A DNA stretch of 12,462 nt from Desulfobacterales bacterium (lineage in GTDB: Bacteria; Desulfobacterota; Desulfobulbia; Desulfobulbales; BM004), in NCBI GenBank assembly GCA_012974315.1, contig JAAXQI010000162.1, positions 1-12,462 of the forward strand, in the 5' to 3' direction. Position numbers and translations under genes: made by a program. Position 1 is the stretch's first letter. Every line of letters starts with the position of its first letter. Below the pieces are notes generated by a model that saw only the letters and a list, made by a program, of their open reading frames with translations, made no database searches and was not told the origin of the DNA. Positions 6,297 to 12,462 of this stretch are shown here, one piece after another.

Positions 6297-7475
6297 CTAT
6301 GGACAAACGGATTTATAAAATTCGTATTCTCCCGTATCGCTGATTTTTACGATAACAGCGCACTTGATTGGATCCCCTTCTTCTGTGAAGGTCATATCTC
6401 CGGTGATACCGTTAAAATTCTTGATCTGTGCCAGGGCATCACGGACAGCCATGCGGTCTTTTTTGATGTTGCCTGTAACTTTGCCGGAGTTCTCAATGGC
6501 TTGCTGAACAAGGCGGAGAGAATCCCAGGTAAGGGCTGCGACATCATCTGGAGTATAACCGTATGTTTTTTTGTAGCGGTCGATAAATTCCTTGGTTGCG
6601 CCTTTTGCTCCGGCAGCAGCATAATGAGAGGAAAAGAACAAGCCGTAGCAGTCCTTGCCGCAAAGCGTTACGGTCTCGGCAGAACCCCAGGAGTCGCTTC
6701 CTACAATGGGGCCGGTCCAGCCAAGCTCATGGGCCTGCTGCACGATAAGGGCGACTTCATTATAGTACTGGGGAGTGAAAAGTACCTGGGCCCCGGATGA
6801 ACGGATCTTGCTCAGCTGCGAACTGAAATCTGCATCCTTGGTGGTGAAACTTTCATAGGCGACAACAGAACCGGATCCATGGATCTTTTCCCAGGCGATT
6901 TTGAAAAACTCTGCAAGCCCTTTGGGATAGTCACTGGCAACATCATAAAGAACCGCAGCCTTGGTGAACCCGAATTCTTCTGTGATAAAATTAGCCAGAA
7001 CCGGTCCCTGGAAAGGATCAAGGAAGCAGCCCCGGAAAACAAAAGGACGGTCCTTGGTGGAATCAGGATTTGTGGACCAGGGGGTGATCATGGGAGTCTC
7101 GTAGTTGTTTGCCACATCACCAGCAGGAACCGCCTGTTTGGAAGACTGGGGACCAACGATAACTATTACTTCATCCTCGGTGATCATCTTGGTGTTGGCC
7201 TTGACAGCAGATTCTGCCTTGGATTCATTGTCTTCAATCACCAACTCCACTGGATATTTCTTGCCGCCCACCTCGATGCCGCCTGCCTTGTTGATATCTT
7301 CAAGCCACATCCGGGCAGCATATTTCGTACCTTCACCGACCTTGGGGATATCCCCTGTTATCGGGGCATTGATGCCGACTTTGACAATCGTCTTGCGCCC
7401 AAAGGCCCATGCATTAAAAGATAAACCCAGAACAACGATAAGTCCCCAAACGATACCCTTGAATAAGCGTTTCAT
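6297..7475 (-). CDS. Periplasmic amino-acid-type substrate-binding protein (LivJ/K-like)
   Basis: This type I periplasmic binding protein (Peripla_BP_6 class, 392 residues) captures ligand for the LivHMGF importer. A classic Sec signal peptide opens it (MKRLFKG, hydrophobic core, NAWA), with likely cleavage after residue 24; there is no lipobox. The mature start VKVGINAPITGDIPKVGEG and the segments EDINKAGGIEVGG, VIVGPQSSKQAVPAG and PMITPWSTNP are family hallmarks. A cysteine pair, LCGKDC, may form a disulfide. The ATG at 7475 has a strong GAGAGGAG ribosome site. It is the first gene of the operon. The family binds leucine-type amino acids but also amides, urea and aromatic acids, so the exact ligand is not fixed by sequence alone. 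Confidence 0.93.
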   Translation of the reverse strand: MKRLFKGIVWGLIVVLGLSFNAWAFGRKTIVKVGINAPITGDIPKVGEGTKYAARMWLEDINKAGGIEVGGKKYPVELVIEDNESKAESAVKANTKMITEDEVIVIVGPQSSKQAVPAGDVANNYETPMITPWSTNPDSTKDRPFVFRGCFLDPFQGPVLANFITEEFGFTKAAVLYDVASDYPKGLAEFFKIAWEKIHGSGSVVAYESFTTKDADFSSQLSKIRSSGAQVLFTPQYYNEVALIVQQAHELGWTGPIVGSDSWGSAETVTLCGKDCYGLFFSSHYAAAGAKGATKEFIDRYKKTYGYTPDDVAALTWDSLRLVQQAIENSGKVTGNIKKDRMAVRDALAQIKNFNGITGDMTFTEEGDPIKCAVIVKISDTGEYEFYKSVCP

Positions 7476-7653
7476 TTTCTCTCCTCTCTTGGTGTAAAAA
7501 GTGATTTAATGAAAATTGCCCTCTATTTATATATTTAAATGTAACACAGCGTGTTTGTACCTTTAATCATATCCAGTTTACAACTGAAAAGTGTTTCTCA
7601 AATATGATGGGTATTTATACTTACATAAAAAAAGATAAAAAACTAAAAAAAAA
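7476..7653 (-). promoter_or_regulatory. Probable liv operon leader with two short palindromes
   Basis: This AT-rich spacer upstream of the binding-protein gene must hold the operon promoter, but no hexamer pair stands out. Two perfect 13-base palindromes with a three-base centre are present: AACACAGCGTGTT (7543-7555) and CAGTTTACAACTG (7574-7586). Their centres are 31 bases apart, about three helical turns. They differ in sequence, so one dimeric repressor binding both is uncertain. The strong ribosome site GAGAGGAG is at the gene-proximal end. Confidence 0.35.
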
Positions 7654-7673
7654 TCAGGGATGGGGAATCTCTG
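7645..7673 (-). terminator. Intrinsic terminator overlapping the polyferredoxin stop codon
   Basis: On the minus strand CAGAGAT (7667-7673) pairs with ATCCCTG (7655-7661) through one A-C mismatch, with loop TCCCC, and is followed at once by A and nine T residues (7645-7653). The 3' arm contains part of the TGA stop codon. The stem is short, so termination may be partial, but the U-tract is long and well placed to separate this gene from the liv operon. Confidence 0.5.
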
Positions 7674-8676
7674 CGATAATACTGTAAATTTCTTTCATTG
7701 CTTCCGGTGGAACCACGCTGTACCAGTGCCCGGTGATAAAAGCTACAGCATAGAACAGAAGAAAGGTGGTGAGTACAGCTGCCGGCAGGAGCAGGATGGA
7801 GTTTTTCTTTTTGCCTGGTAATGCCAGCGTCAGGCAGTCATCAACAGGGCAGACGGAAACGCACTCCATGCAGCCGATGCATTCCCCGGTACGGATGGTT
7901 TTCTTTGAGGTTAATGTGATTGATGCAGGGCAGGTTTTTTCACACTTTTTGCAGTCAATACAGGTTTTCTGGTCCCGCTTGACCTGGAAGGGGCTGGCAA
8001 GTGCAAGGAGGCCGAGCAACGCTCCGTATGGGCAGAGATATCTGCACCAGAAGTTGCGTATTACAAATGAGATGGCAATCAGGAAAAGCATGATACCAAT
8101 GGAAAGCCTGGAGGGAGAGAGAAAGAAGAGAAGCATTTTGGCGTCAACTGCCAGGTTATACGGGGAGTTATGAAAAAACTCTAAATCCTTTAGCGTCATT
8201 TTCCAGGCGATGAGAACGAGAAATAAAAAAAGCAGTTGATATTTCAGGGATAAAAGCGTCAGGTCAAGCCAGATTGGAACCTTCCAGAGGATTTTTAGTT
8301 TTTTAGCTGTTTTTTCCACCAGGTTTGAAGCAAACCCAACAGGGCAGATCCAACCACAGAAACCTTTGCGCAGCAGCAGTCCAATGCACAGGGCAGCCAG
8401 GAAAATGGTGAGCCCGGCCGGGTGGATCATATCGTAATTGCCACTTAAAATAAGCCGTTTTAGACCTACAAGAGCACCAATGGGCAGAAAGGCCTCCACC
8501 GAAGGGGGTCTGGGTACATAGGTTGATGACTGGTCTGTGGCCCAGAGATAGAACAGGTAGTAGCGGTATCCTGCATAGAGGCAGAAAAGAGCAAATCCTC
8601 CCTGGACCAGGGTTCTGAGCGTTTTAATCCATTTGGGCCTGGTGAGATTGGCAGATGATGTATTGTTCTTTTCCAT
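7654..8676 (-). CDS. Membrane 4Fe-4S polyferredoxin, NapH/CcoG-like
   Basis: This is an integral membrane electron carrier of 340 residues from the chosen start. Several membrane helices (near 22-45, 88-104, 140-160, 192-207 and 297-316) surround two CxxxCP motifs, CGWICP (107-112) and CRYLCP (211-216), characteristic of the COG0348 NapH/CcoG/RdxA group. Two 4Fe-4S ferredoxin motifs follow, with Cys 239-242-245-249 and 266-269-272-276. Such proteins pass electrons across the membrane to periplasmic or assembly partners; here the partner is unknown. The ATG at 8676 is preferred over a TTG at 8724 because the 16 added residues are unlike the family and would overlap the FNR-like box. There is no dedicated terminal-reductase gene nearby. 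Anaerobic control is suggested by that box. Confidence 0.88.
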   Translation of the reverse strand: MEKNNTSSANLTRPKWIKTLRTLVQGGFALFCLYAGYRYYLFYLWATDQSSTYVPRPPSVEAFLPIGALVGLKRLILSGNYDMIHPAGLTIFLAALCIGLLLRKGFCGWICPVGFASNLVEKTAKKLKILWKVPIWLDLTLLSLKYQLLFLFLVLIAWKMTLKDLEFFHNSPYNLAVDAKMLLFFLSPSRLSIGIMLFLIAISFVIRNFWCRYLCPYGALLGLLALASPFQVKRDQKTCIDCKKCEKTCPASITLTSKKTIRTGECIGCMECVSVCPVDDCLTLALPGKKKNSILLLPAAVLTTFLLFYAVAFITGHWYSVVPPEAMKEIYSIIAEIPHP

Positions 8677-8682
8677 GGACCC

Positions 8683-8724
8683 AACATACCTTAATGGATC
8701 AGGCCAGACTTTGACATAAATCAA
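8683..8724 (-). promoter_or_regulatory. FNR-like box and candidate -10 for the polyferredoxin
   Basis: On the minus strand TTGATTTATGTCAA (8711-8724) matches the FNR/CRP-type consensus TTGAT-N4-ATCAA in nine of ten defined bases. A -10-like TATGTT lies at 8683-8688. If transcription starts six or seven bases later, at about 8676, the box centre is at -41.5, the class II activator position. That start would coincide with the ATG, meaning a leaderless or almost leaderless message. The geometry is suggestive but depends on a weak -10. Confidence 0.45.
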
Positions 8725-8906
8725 GTTTTTGAATATTTAAGGGGACAGATTTGAAATCTGTCCCCAGAAGATTGCTGCTCCGGCAGCTCGTCAAAAAGTA
8801 TACCCACACCATGTCGGCTCCGCTCTCCTCCAAAGAAGATTGTGATAAGCATGCCCGCCAGCAGTAAGAATCCAATGATTAATATAATCAGGTCATCCTT
8901 TTTCAT
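8721..8906 (-). CDS. Small single-helix membrane protein, unknown
   Basis: This is a 61-residue protein with MKKDD, one strong hydrophobic segment (about residues 6-25, LIILIIGFLLLAGMLITIFF), then GGERSRHGVGILFDELPEQQSS. The last fifteen residues (from GDRFQICP on) are encoded by the REP-like palindrome at 8741-8765 and the bases beyond it, so the natural C-terminus may have been replaced. It lies just upstream of, and on the same strand as, the polyferredoxin, so it could be a small accessory subunit. There is no clear ribosome site before the ATG at 8906. The gene family is not recognised. Confidence 0.5.
   Translation of the reverse strand: MKKDDLIILIIGFLLLAGMLITIFFGGERSRHGVGILFDELPEQQSSGDRFQICPLKYSKT
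8741..8765. repeat. REP-like perfect 12-bp palindrome
   Basis: The 25 bases are a perfect palindrome, with arms GGGGACAGATTT and AAATCTGTCCCC around a single central base. The GGGGACAGAT...ATCTGTCCCC form is a common dispersed extragenic element in environmental Proteobacteria and Desulfobacterota, often associated with Y1/REP-type transposases (from general knowledge). No such transposase is present here. It sits inside the 3' end of the small membrane-protein ORF. Confidence 0.75.
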
Positions 8907-9017
8907 TATGATTTATAGTATTATTTAATAGGCTTATGGGAATTAAAAGCCAGACCAGGAATAAGTAACATTTCTGACTGGAAAAACATAACTTTTCTAA
9001 CTGAAGGACACTCGAGA

Positions 9018-10025
9018 TTGTACCTGGCAGAGCATATCATAGAAGGGATAAACAACTATGTTATCAGGGACTCCCAGTATGATCCTGGTTCCGATTGCTG
9101 GCAGAGCAGGGACCTGTATGATCTGGGCAGCTCGCCTTGGGATTATATAATATATCCTGGCGACAATTCATTCTATATTGATGAGAGAGTCACTGAACGG
9201 CTTGAAGCATTGGGCGTTGCATATGATTTATGTGAACTCGAGGAACTTCTCTGGAAATTTATCAGGCAGGAGATCAGACAGAAGCTGGAGCCGTTCCATT
9301 GCCGGGGCCAGAGATCAAGGTCTCAAAAAAGTAATAGAAAAAAACCTGAAGAGCAGCAGGTACAGGTTTTTGATAAGCGGCGTATTTATTATCTTCGCTC
9401 CGGAGTTGTTGACCAGCGCAGGATTGGTAGTGTGCCGCTCAAAACTTTTTCAGCCGTTTTTAATAAGTCAAGAGATGAGATCGAACAATATTTCATCCAG
9501 CTTGAGAAGAGCCTTGAGCCAAGGGAGTACAAAGAGTACGCCTATGTGATCTTTGATCTGCAGCGCCACTTTGCCGGTATGTCTGCACGATTAGTACCCC
9601 AGGCCCTGGACCAGGATGAGTTAGATGAGAATTTTGTAAAGGACCTGTGCAGTTTGCATAGAGATCAACTTTTCTGGGCAGGTGTGCAGCAGAAAAATAG
9701 ATTGCATGAATATCTTGTACGATATGCGGTCATGTTTTTTGATTATGAGTTCGATGGAGGTTCCGGCTGGGCAGAGTATATACAGAATTTCATGAACTCG
9801 AAACGGTTTCACGCCCCTCCAGCTCCACAGGAAAGTGTTGCGATGGGTGAGATTGTGGAAATATTTGGAGTGGCTGAAAAAGAACTCCATGCAATGAATA
9901 AAAGCGATCTGACAAAACTTTTCAGGCAGAAGGCCCATGAGCTTCACCCTGACAAGGGAGGTGAGCATGATGCGTTTGTTCGTCTTGCGGAAGCCTATAA
10001 GGAAGTGTTGAAGGGGAAAATTTAA
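9018..10025 (+). CDS. Protein with C-terminal J-domain (DnaJ-like co-chaperone), N-terminal region unknown
   Basis: This is a soluble protein of 335 residues with no signal or membrane helix. The last ~55 residues form a J-domain: helix I EIVEIFGVAEKEL, helix II KSDLTKLFRQKAHEL, the catalytic HPD at 310-312 followed by KGG, and helix III HDAFVRLAEAYKEVL. An intact HPD implies it can stimulate an Hsp70 (DnaK) ATPase. The usual Gly/Phe, zinc-finger and C-terminal substrate domains of DnaJ are absent. Residues 1-270 are unfamiliar, with a basic stretch (RGQRSRSQKSNRKK, 96-109) splitting an N-terminal module from a helical middle. The start is TTG at 9018 with an AAGGA ribosome site nine bases upstream; no ATG is available nearby. 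The gene diverges from the membrane-protein pair and is monocistronic. Confidence 0.8.
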   Translation: MYLAEHIIEGINNYVIRDSQYDPGSDCWQSRDLYDLGSSPWDYIIYPGDNSFYIDERVTERLEALGVAYDLCELEELLWKFIRQEIRQKLEPFHCRGQRSRSQKSNRKKPEEQQVQVFDKRRIYYLRSGVVDQRRIGSVPLKTFSAVFNKSRDEIEQYFIQLEKSLEPREYKEYAYVIFDLQRHFAGMSARLVPQALDQDELDENFVKDLCSLHRDQLFWAGVQQKNRLHEYLVRYAVMFFDYEFDGGSGWAEYIQNFMNSKRFHAPPAPQESVAMGEIVEIFGVAEKELHAMNKSDLTKLFRQKAHELHPDKGGEHDAFVRLAEAYKEVLKGKI

Positions 10026-10046
10026 AATTGTCTGGATCTCATACCT

Positions 10047-10556
10047 TTAGCCTTTAACTTTTCTCCTTAAATAACGCTTCAAGACGTAGATTCCATCAGG
10101 TGTAAACGGCTCCTTCTCACTGAGCGCAAGCACCTTTTCAGGAGTCATGAAAAAGCCGCTTTCGATCTCTTCCTCCTGGAGGATCATCCCCCCATCATAG
10201 GTGCAGGAATAAACCCTGCCCCACACCAGGTTTGAACCGTCTTCATGGCAAAAGGTGAAATGGGGAATTAATGGAGTGTCCCGGATTCCAAGTTCTTCCT
10301 CAAGTTCACGCACGGCTGACTCGTCATAGCTTTCACCGGCCAGAACCACGCCACCGGCAGCAATGTCATAATAGTTGGGATAAATGTCTTTGTTCATGGT
10401 TCGTTTCTGGACAAAAAGCTCATCTTTACTGTTAAAGACCAGAATATAGGCCGCACGATGAGGGAGACCCCTGGCCCGCATTTCATGCCTGGGTGCACTA
10501 CCTGTTTCATTATTGTCCTTATCAACGATCAGGATAATTTCATCTTGTGCCAACAT
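10047..10556 (-). CDS. Nudix hydrolase, YfcD-like
   Basis: This is a cytoplasmic Nudix-family hydrolase of 169 residues from ATG 10556. The Nudix box GX5EX7REUXEEXGU is complete (GVVLAGE, SYDESAV, RELEEELGI). The upstream part VDKDNNETGSAPRHEMRARGLPHRAAYILVF, then FVQKRTMNKDIYPNYYDIAAGG, matches the YfcD/isopentenyl-diphosphate-isomerase-like branch, as do VWGRVYSCTYDGG and the EFTPDG-like C-terminus (EPFTPDG). The substrate is a nucleoside-diphosphate-linked compound but is not defined. An in-frame TTG at 10574 has no better ribosome site. The gene converges with the J-domain gene, only 21 bases between stop codons, and is isolated from the upstream operon by the terminator at 10591-10644. 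Confidence 0.88.
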   Translation of the reverse strand: MLAQDEIILIVDKDNNETGSAPRHEMRARGLPHRAAYILVFNSKDELFVQKRTMNKDIYPNYYDIAAGGVVLAGESYDESAVRELEEELGIRDTPLIPHFTFCHEDGSNLVWGRVYSCTYDGGMILQEEEIESGFFMTPEKVLALSEKEPFTPDGIYVLKRYLRRKVKG

Positions 10557-10590
10557 ATAAAGGAGGGACCTCAATGAAGTTTTTACTAAG

Positions 10591-10644
10591 AGAAAAAGCC
10601 ACTGGGCCGGTTAAACCTGCTGCATAACTTCCAGCCCAATAGCT
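10591..10644 (-). terminator. Strong intrinsic terminator of the deaminase/radical SAM operon
   Basis: In the minus-strand transcript AGCUAUUGGGCUGG (from 10631-10644) pairs over all 14 positions with CCGGCCCAGUGGCU (from 10597-10610), using three U-G wobbles, around a 20-base loop. It is followed by a U-rich tail (UUUUUCUCUU). On the opposite strand the wobbles become A-C mismatches, so the structure is directional. It begins 18 bases after the stop codon of the 42-residue ORF. Confidence 0.75.
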
Positions 10645-10662
10645 ACGAATTGAAGGAAAAAT

Positions 10663-10791
10663 TTACAGGGTGAATTCAGTTACCCAAAAATCATGCAGAT
10701 TGCAGAAGCTGGTGGCATAGACCCTTGAGCCGGCGTCATTGGGCAGTTCAAAAGTTGAGATTGCTTCCTTGTCTCCGGGGTCAAATGTCAT
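10663..10791 (-). CDS. 42-residue ORF at the end of the radical SAM operon, unknown
   Basis: The ORF begins with ATG at 10789-10791 (in-frame TTG codons lie just upstream) and ends with TAA at 10663-10665. The peptide begins MTFDPGDKEAISTFELPNDA, continues with SRVYATSFCNLHDF and ends WVTEFTL, giving a mixed, protein-like composition with one cysteine. It starts 44 bases after the radical SAM stop codon and ends 18 bases before the operon terminator, so it would be cotranscribed. The ribosome site is weak. It could be a small accessory protein, a peptide substrate of the radical SAM enzyme, or the decayed tail of a larger gene. No family is recognised. Confidence 0.45.
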   Translation of the reverse strand: MTFDPGDKEAISTFELPNDAGSRVYATSFCNLHDFWVTEFTL

Positions 10792-10835
10792 GGCACTCAA
10801 CAACTACTAAATACCCAATCAAAAGATCATATGTG

Positions 10836-11846
10836 TCAAATAGGAGTTATTTCCTGCTTGAGAAGGCAGCAGGAGATTTTATAGAGTGGCTTGCCGTCTG
10901 TATCATAGCGCAGATTGTCGGGCTGCAGCATTTTATTGATCACACAACCTTCAGGAATATCGAGGCTGAAAAATTTACCCTCAGTAAAACCGGTATTTTT
11001 GATAAGCCGGTTCTCTTCGATCCTGAATACGTTTACCGGGTAGTCCTCACATAAGGGGCACTGGTAGACCCTGCCGTTTGGAAAGATAAAATAGTTTTCC
11101 GCCACCCTTCCTGCACATTCAAATTTTCCCTCTGGTTCCAAAAATACCTTTGGGAAGATGGCCGTTATTCCATGTGTCGCAGCATCAGCAGCCACCTTGG
11201 GAATTTTCTCCAGCCATTCTTCTGGAGTAAGTTGCCAATTGTCTGCACCATTTATTGCAGTTTTCCCTCTGATACCTATTACCTGGATGAAAAAACGTTT
11301 TACTCCCCATTGAGCCAGCAGGGGAACCATCTTATGGAGGTGTTCAATATTGTATCTGCTTACCGTGTAGATCAGGCTGACGTTAAAACCTCGGGTAACA
11401 GCTGTCTGCAGATTTTTCGTGCAGGTGTCAAAAACACCATCGCCCCGGAGTGGGTCGTTTACTTCAGGATTAGGGCCGTCAAGGCTGAAACTTAAAAAAT
11501 CAAGATCGGATGGGGCAACTTTATCCAGGAAGTCATGGAACAGATAACCATTTGTGTCAACAGTGACAGAACTGTATCCCAGCTTCTTTGCATACCGTAT
11601 GACATGGGGAAGCTCAGGATGCATGGTGGGTTCGCCGCCCAGAAAAATAACATTGGATTCTCTGTGTTTATCCTGAAAAAGCTCGAGCCATTTTTCCAGG
11701 GTTTCTCTTGATACAGTAGAAGAACCGTGTTGTTCAGGATTTATATAGCAGTGTCGGCATGAGAGATTGCATGCGGTCAGAACATGGAAAAAGATATTTC
11801 TTTCCCCGCTTTTGAATCCGACGGTTCTGGCTTGGGTCAGACTCAT
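10836..11846 (-). CDS. Radical SAM protein with SPASM-like C-terminal cysteines
   Basis: This 336-residue radical SAM enzyme has C26-NLS-C30-RH-C33 for the SAM-bound 4Fe-4S cluster and GGEP at 70-73 for SAM binding. The TIM-barrel segment VTVDTNGYL...LSFSLDG follows. The C-terminus carries C244-x13-G-x4-C263-x2-C266, the opening signature of a SPASM/twitch auxiliary cluster, with further cysteines at 301, 326 and 327. The full canonical seven-cysteine SPASM set is not evident. Family members modify peptides, cofactors or other enzymes; the substrate is unknown. The ATG overlaps the deaminase stop by four bases (ATGA), with ribosome site AAAGGA six bases before it, so the two are tightly coupled. 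Confidence 0.87.
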   Translation of the reverse strand: MSLTQARTVGFKSGERNIFFHVLTACNLSCRHCYINPEQHGSSTVSRETLEKWLELFQDKHRESNVIFLGGEPTMHPELPHVIRYAKKLGYSSVTVDTNGYLFHDFLDKVAPSDLDFLSFSLDGPNPEVNDPLRGDGVFDTCTKNLQTAVTRGFNVSLIYTVSRYNIEHLHKMVPLLAQWGVKRFFIQVIGIRGKTAINGADNWQLTPEEWLEKIPKVAADAATHGITAIFPKVFLEPEGKFECAGRVAENYFIFPNGRVYQCPLCEDYPVNVFRIEENRLIKNTGFTEGKFFSLDIPEGCVINKMLQPDNLRYDTDGKPLYKISCCLLKQEITPI

Positions 11847-12367
11847 TTGTTGTCCTTTACAGCAATTTGAGCGAGTGTATAGCTGGCCAGGGGACTGTCA
11901 TGCCAGTAAGTATTATCAGGGGCAGCGAAAAAGGTTTTAAAAAGTTCCAGGCTTTCCCTGCGCAGGACATGCGGGATTATTTCAGCAGACATCCCCTGGT
12001 ACAGAGGGTTGAGACTTTGCAGATCAAGATTAGTGCCGCCGCCCATAATATCCTCATACCCGTAAACTATTTTGCGGATACCGTTTAACAGCAGGGTCAC
12101 ATAGCACATGAGGCAGGGTTCCATGGTTGAATATACAACAATTTCGCTCCGGTCTATTTCCGGGTGGAGCGCAAAGAGTTCCCTAAGCGCCACTATTTCA
12201 GCATGATCGAGTTCATTTTGATCCGTTGCTTTGGAATTAATTCTCCGGCCCCTGCTGACAATTGTTCCATCATGGACCATGACGCATCCTATAGGAAATT
12301 CGCCGGCAGCCAGGGCTTTACCCGCCTCACCCAGAGCCTGGTGCATGAAATTTTCATAATCTGTCAT
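11843..12367 (-). CDS. Zinc-dependent nucleoside/tRNA-adenosine-type deaminase
   Basis: This 174-residue cytidine-deaminase-fold enzyme has the zinc and catalytic motifs H55-A-E57 and P84-C85-L-M-C88. The N-terminal EAGKALAAGEFPIGCVMVHDG is typical of the TadA/guanine-deaminase branch. After the PCxxC motif it departs from ordinary TadA: the segment GYEDIMGGGTNLDLQSLNP is not the usual TadA loop, and a tail FFAAPDNTYWHDSPLASYTL extends past the usual end. A specialised nucleoside or base deaminase is therefore more likely than the housekeeping tRNA wobble enzyme. It is the first gene of an operon with the radical SAM protein. The upstream ribosome site is weak (GGA nine bases before the ATG). 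Confidence 0.85.
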   Translation of the reverse strand: MTDYENFMHQALGEAGKALAAGEFPIGCVMVHDGTIVSRGRRINSKATDQNELDHAEIVALRELFALHPEIDRSEIVVYSTMEPCLMCYVTLLLNGIRKIVYGYEDIMGGGTNLDLQSLNPLYQGMSAEIIPHVLRRESLELFKTFFAAPDNTYWHDSPLASYTLAQIAVKDNK

Positions 12368-12406
12368 CGTAATTGTCCATGTCCTTACAAAAAATCAGAA
12401 ATGAGC

Positions 12407-12435
12407 TATATATTCTTTGATTGCTTCTCAGACAA
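12407..12435 (-). promoter_or_regulatory. sigma70-like promoter of the deaminase operon
   Basis: On the minus strand, -35 TTGTCT (12430-12435) and -10 TATATA (12407-12412) are separated by exactly 17 bases. Transcription would begin near 12400, giving a leader of roughly 33 bases before the deaminase ATG at 12367. Each hexamer matches four of six consensus bases. Confidence 0.55.
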
Positions 12436-12462
12436 AAGTTGCAATATTATATAATACCAATG

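Noticed and set aside
6879..7424. 181-residue open frame on the plus strand
   Set aside because: It lies antisense inside the well-supported binding-protein gene and shows no recognisable domain, so it is a shadow frame.
8677..8724. TTG start extending the polyferredoxin by 16 residues
   Set aside because: The added residues are unlike the family and would be encoded by the FNR-like box; the ATG at 8676 fits better.
10725..11054. 109-residue plus-strand open frame spanning the radical SAM 3' end
   Set aside because: It is antisense to a clear gene and to the 42-residue ORF, with no domain features.
1..12462. CRISPR array, tRNA, rRNA or phage genes
   Set aside because: No regularly spaced repeats, cloverleaf or rRNA-like segments, or phage structural genes were seen on either strand.

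Overview
The window looks like one end of a metagenome or draft-genome contig from a Gram-negative anaerobe, most likely a Desulfobacterota-type (sulfate-reducer-like) bacterium. This is inferred from three things: a heme-sensor-type DUF3365 (Tll0287-like) sensor module, a NapH/CcoG-type polyferredoxin with an FNR-like box, and the protein style of the ABC transporter. There is no rRNA, tRNA or CRISPR array. The first 19 bases are exactly the Tn5/Nextera mosaic-end adapter, so the left end is a library artefact and not biology.

Region by region. Bases 20-1563 are a visibly AT-richer block holding one YnfM-like MFS exporter (191-1390, minus strand, TTG start) with its own promoter. It is bracketed by copies of a short repeat (core ATCTTGACCTTTTgAGAA) and followed by an attC-like half site. 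This block abuts a broken DUF3365 sensor gene (1564-2084): the family reading frame shifts by one base and then stops dead at the repeat. Bases 2156-7475 are a complete five-gene branched-chain/hydrophobic amino-acid-type ABC importer operon on the minus strand. In transcription order it is the periplasmic binding protein, permeases LivH and LivM, and ATPases LivG and LivF. A 386-base spacer with large hairpin repeats separates the binding protein from LivH. Bases 7654-8906 hold a membrane polyferredoxin and a small one-helix membrane protein whose C-terminus runs through a perfect REP-like palindrome. An FNR-like box sits in front of the polyferredoxin.

Bases 9018-10025 (plus strand) encode an unusual soluble protein with a C-terminal J-domain. 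A convergent YfcD-like Nudix hydrolase follows (10047-10556, minus strand). The right end (10591-12435, minus strand) is a compact operon: a sigma70-like promoter, a zinc nucleoside/tRNA deaminase, a radical SAM protein with a SPASM-like cysteine tail overlapping it by four bases (ATGA), a previously easy-to-miss 42-residue ORF, and a strong intrinsic terminator 18 bases after that ORF. The deaminase, radical SAM and small-ORF set is the best candidate in the window for an undescribed system. Its function cannot be assigned from sequence alone.
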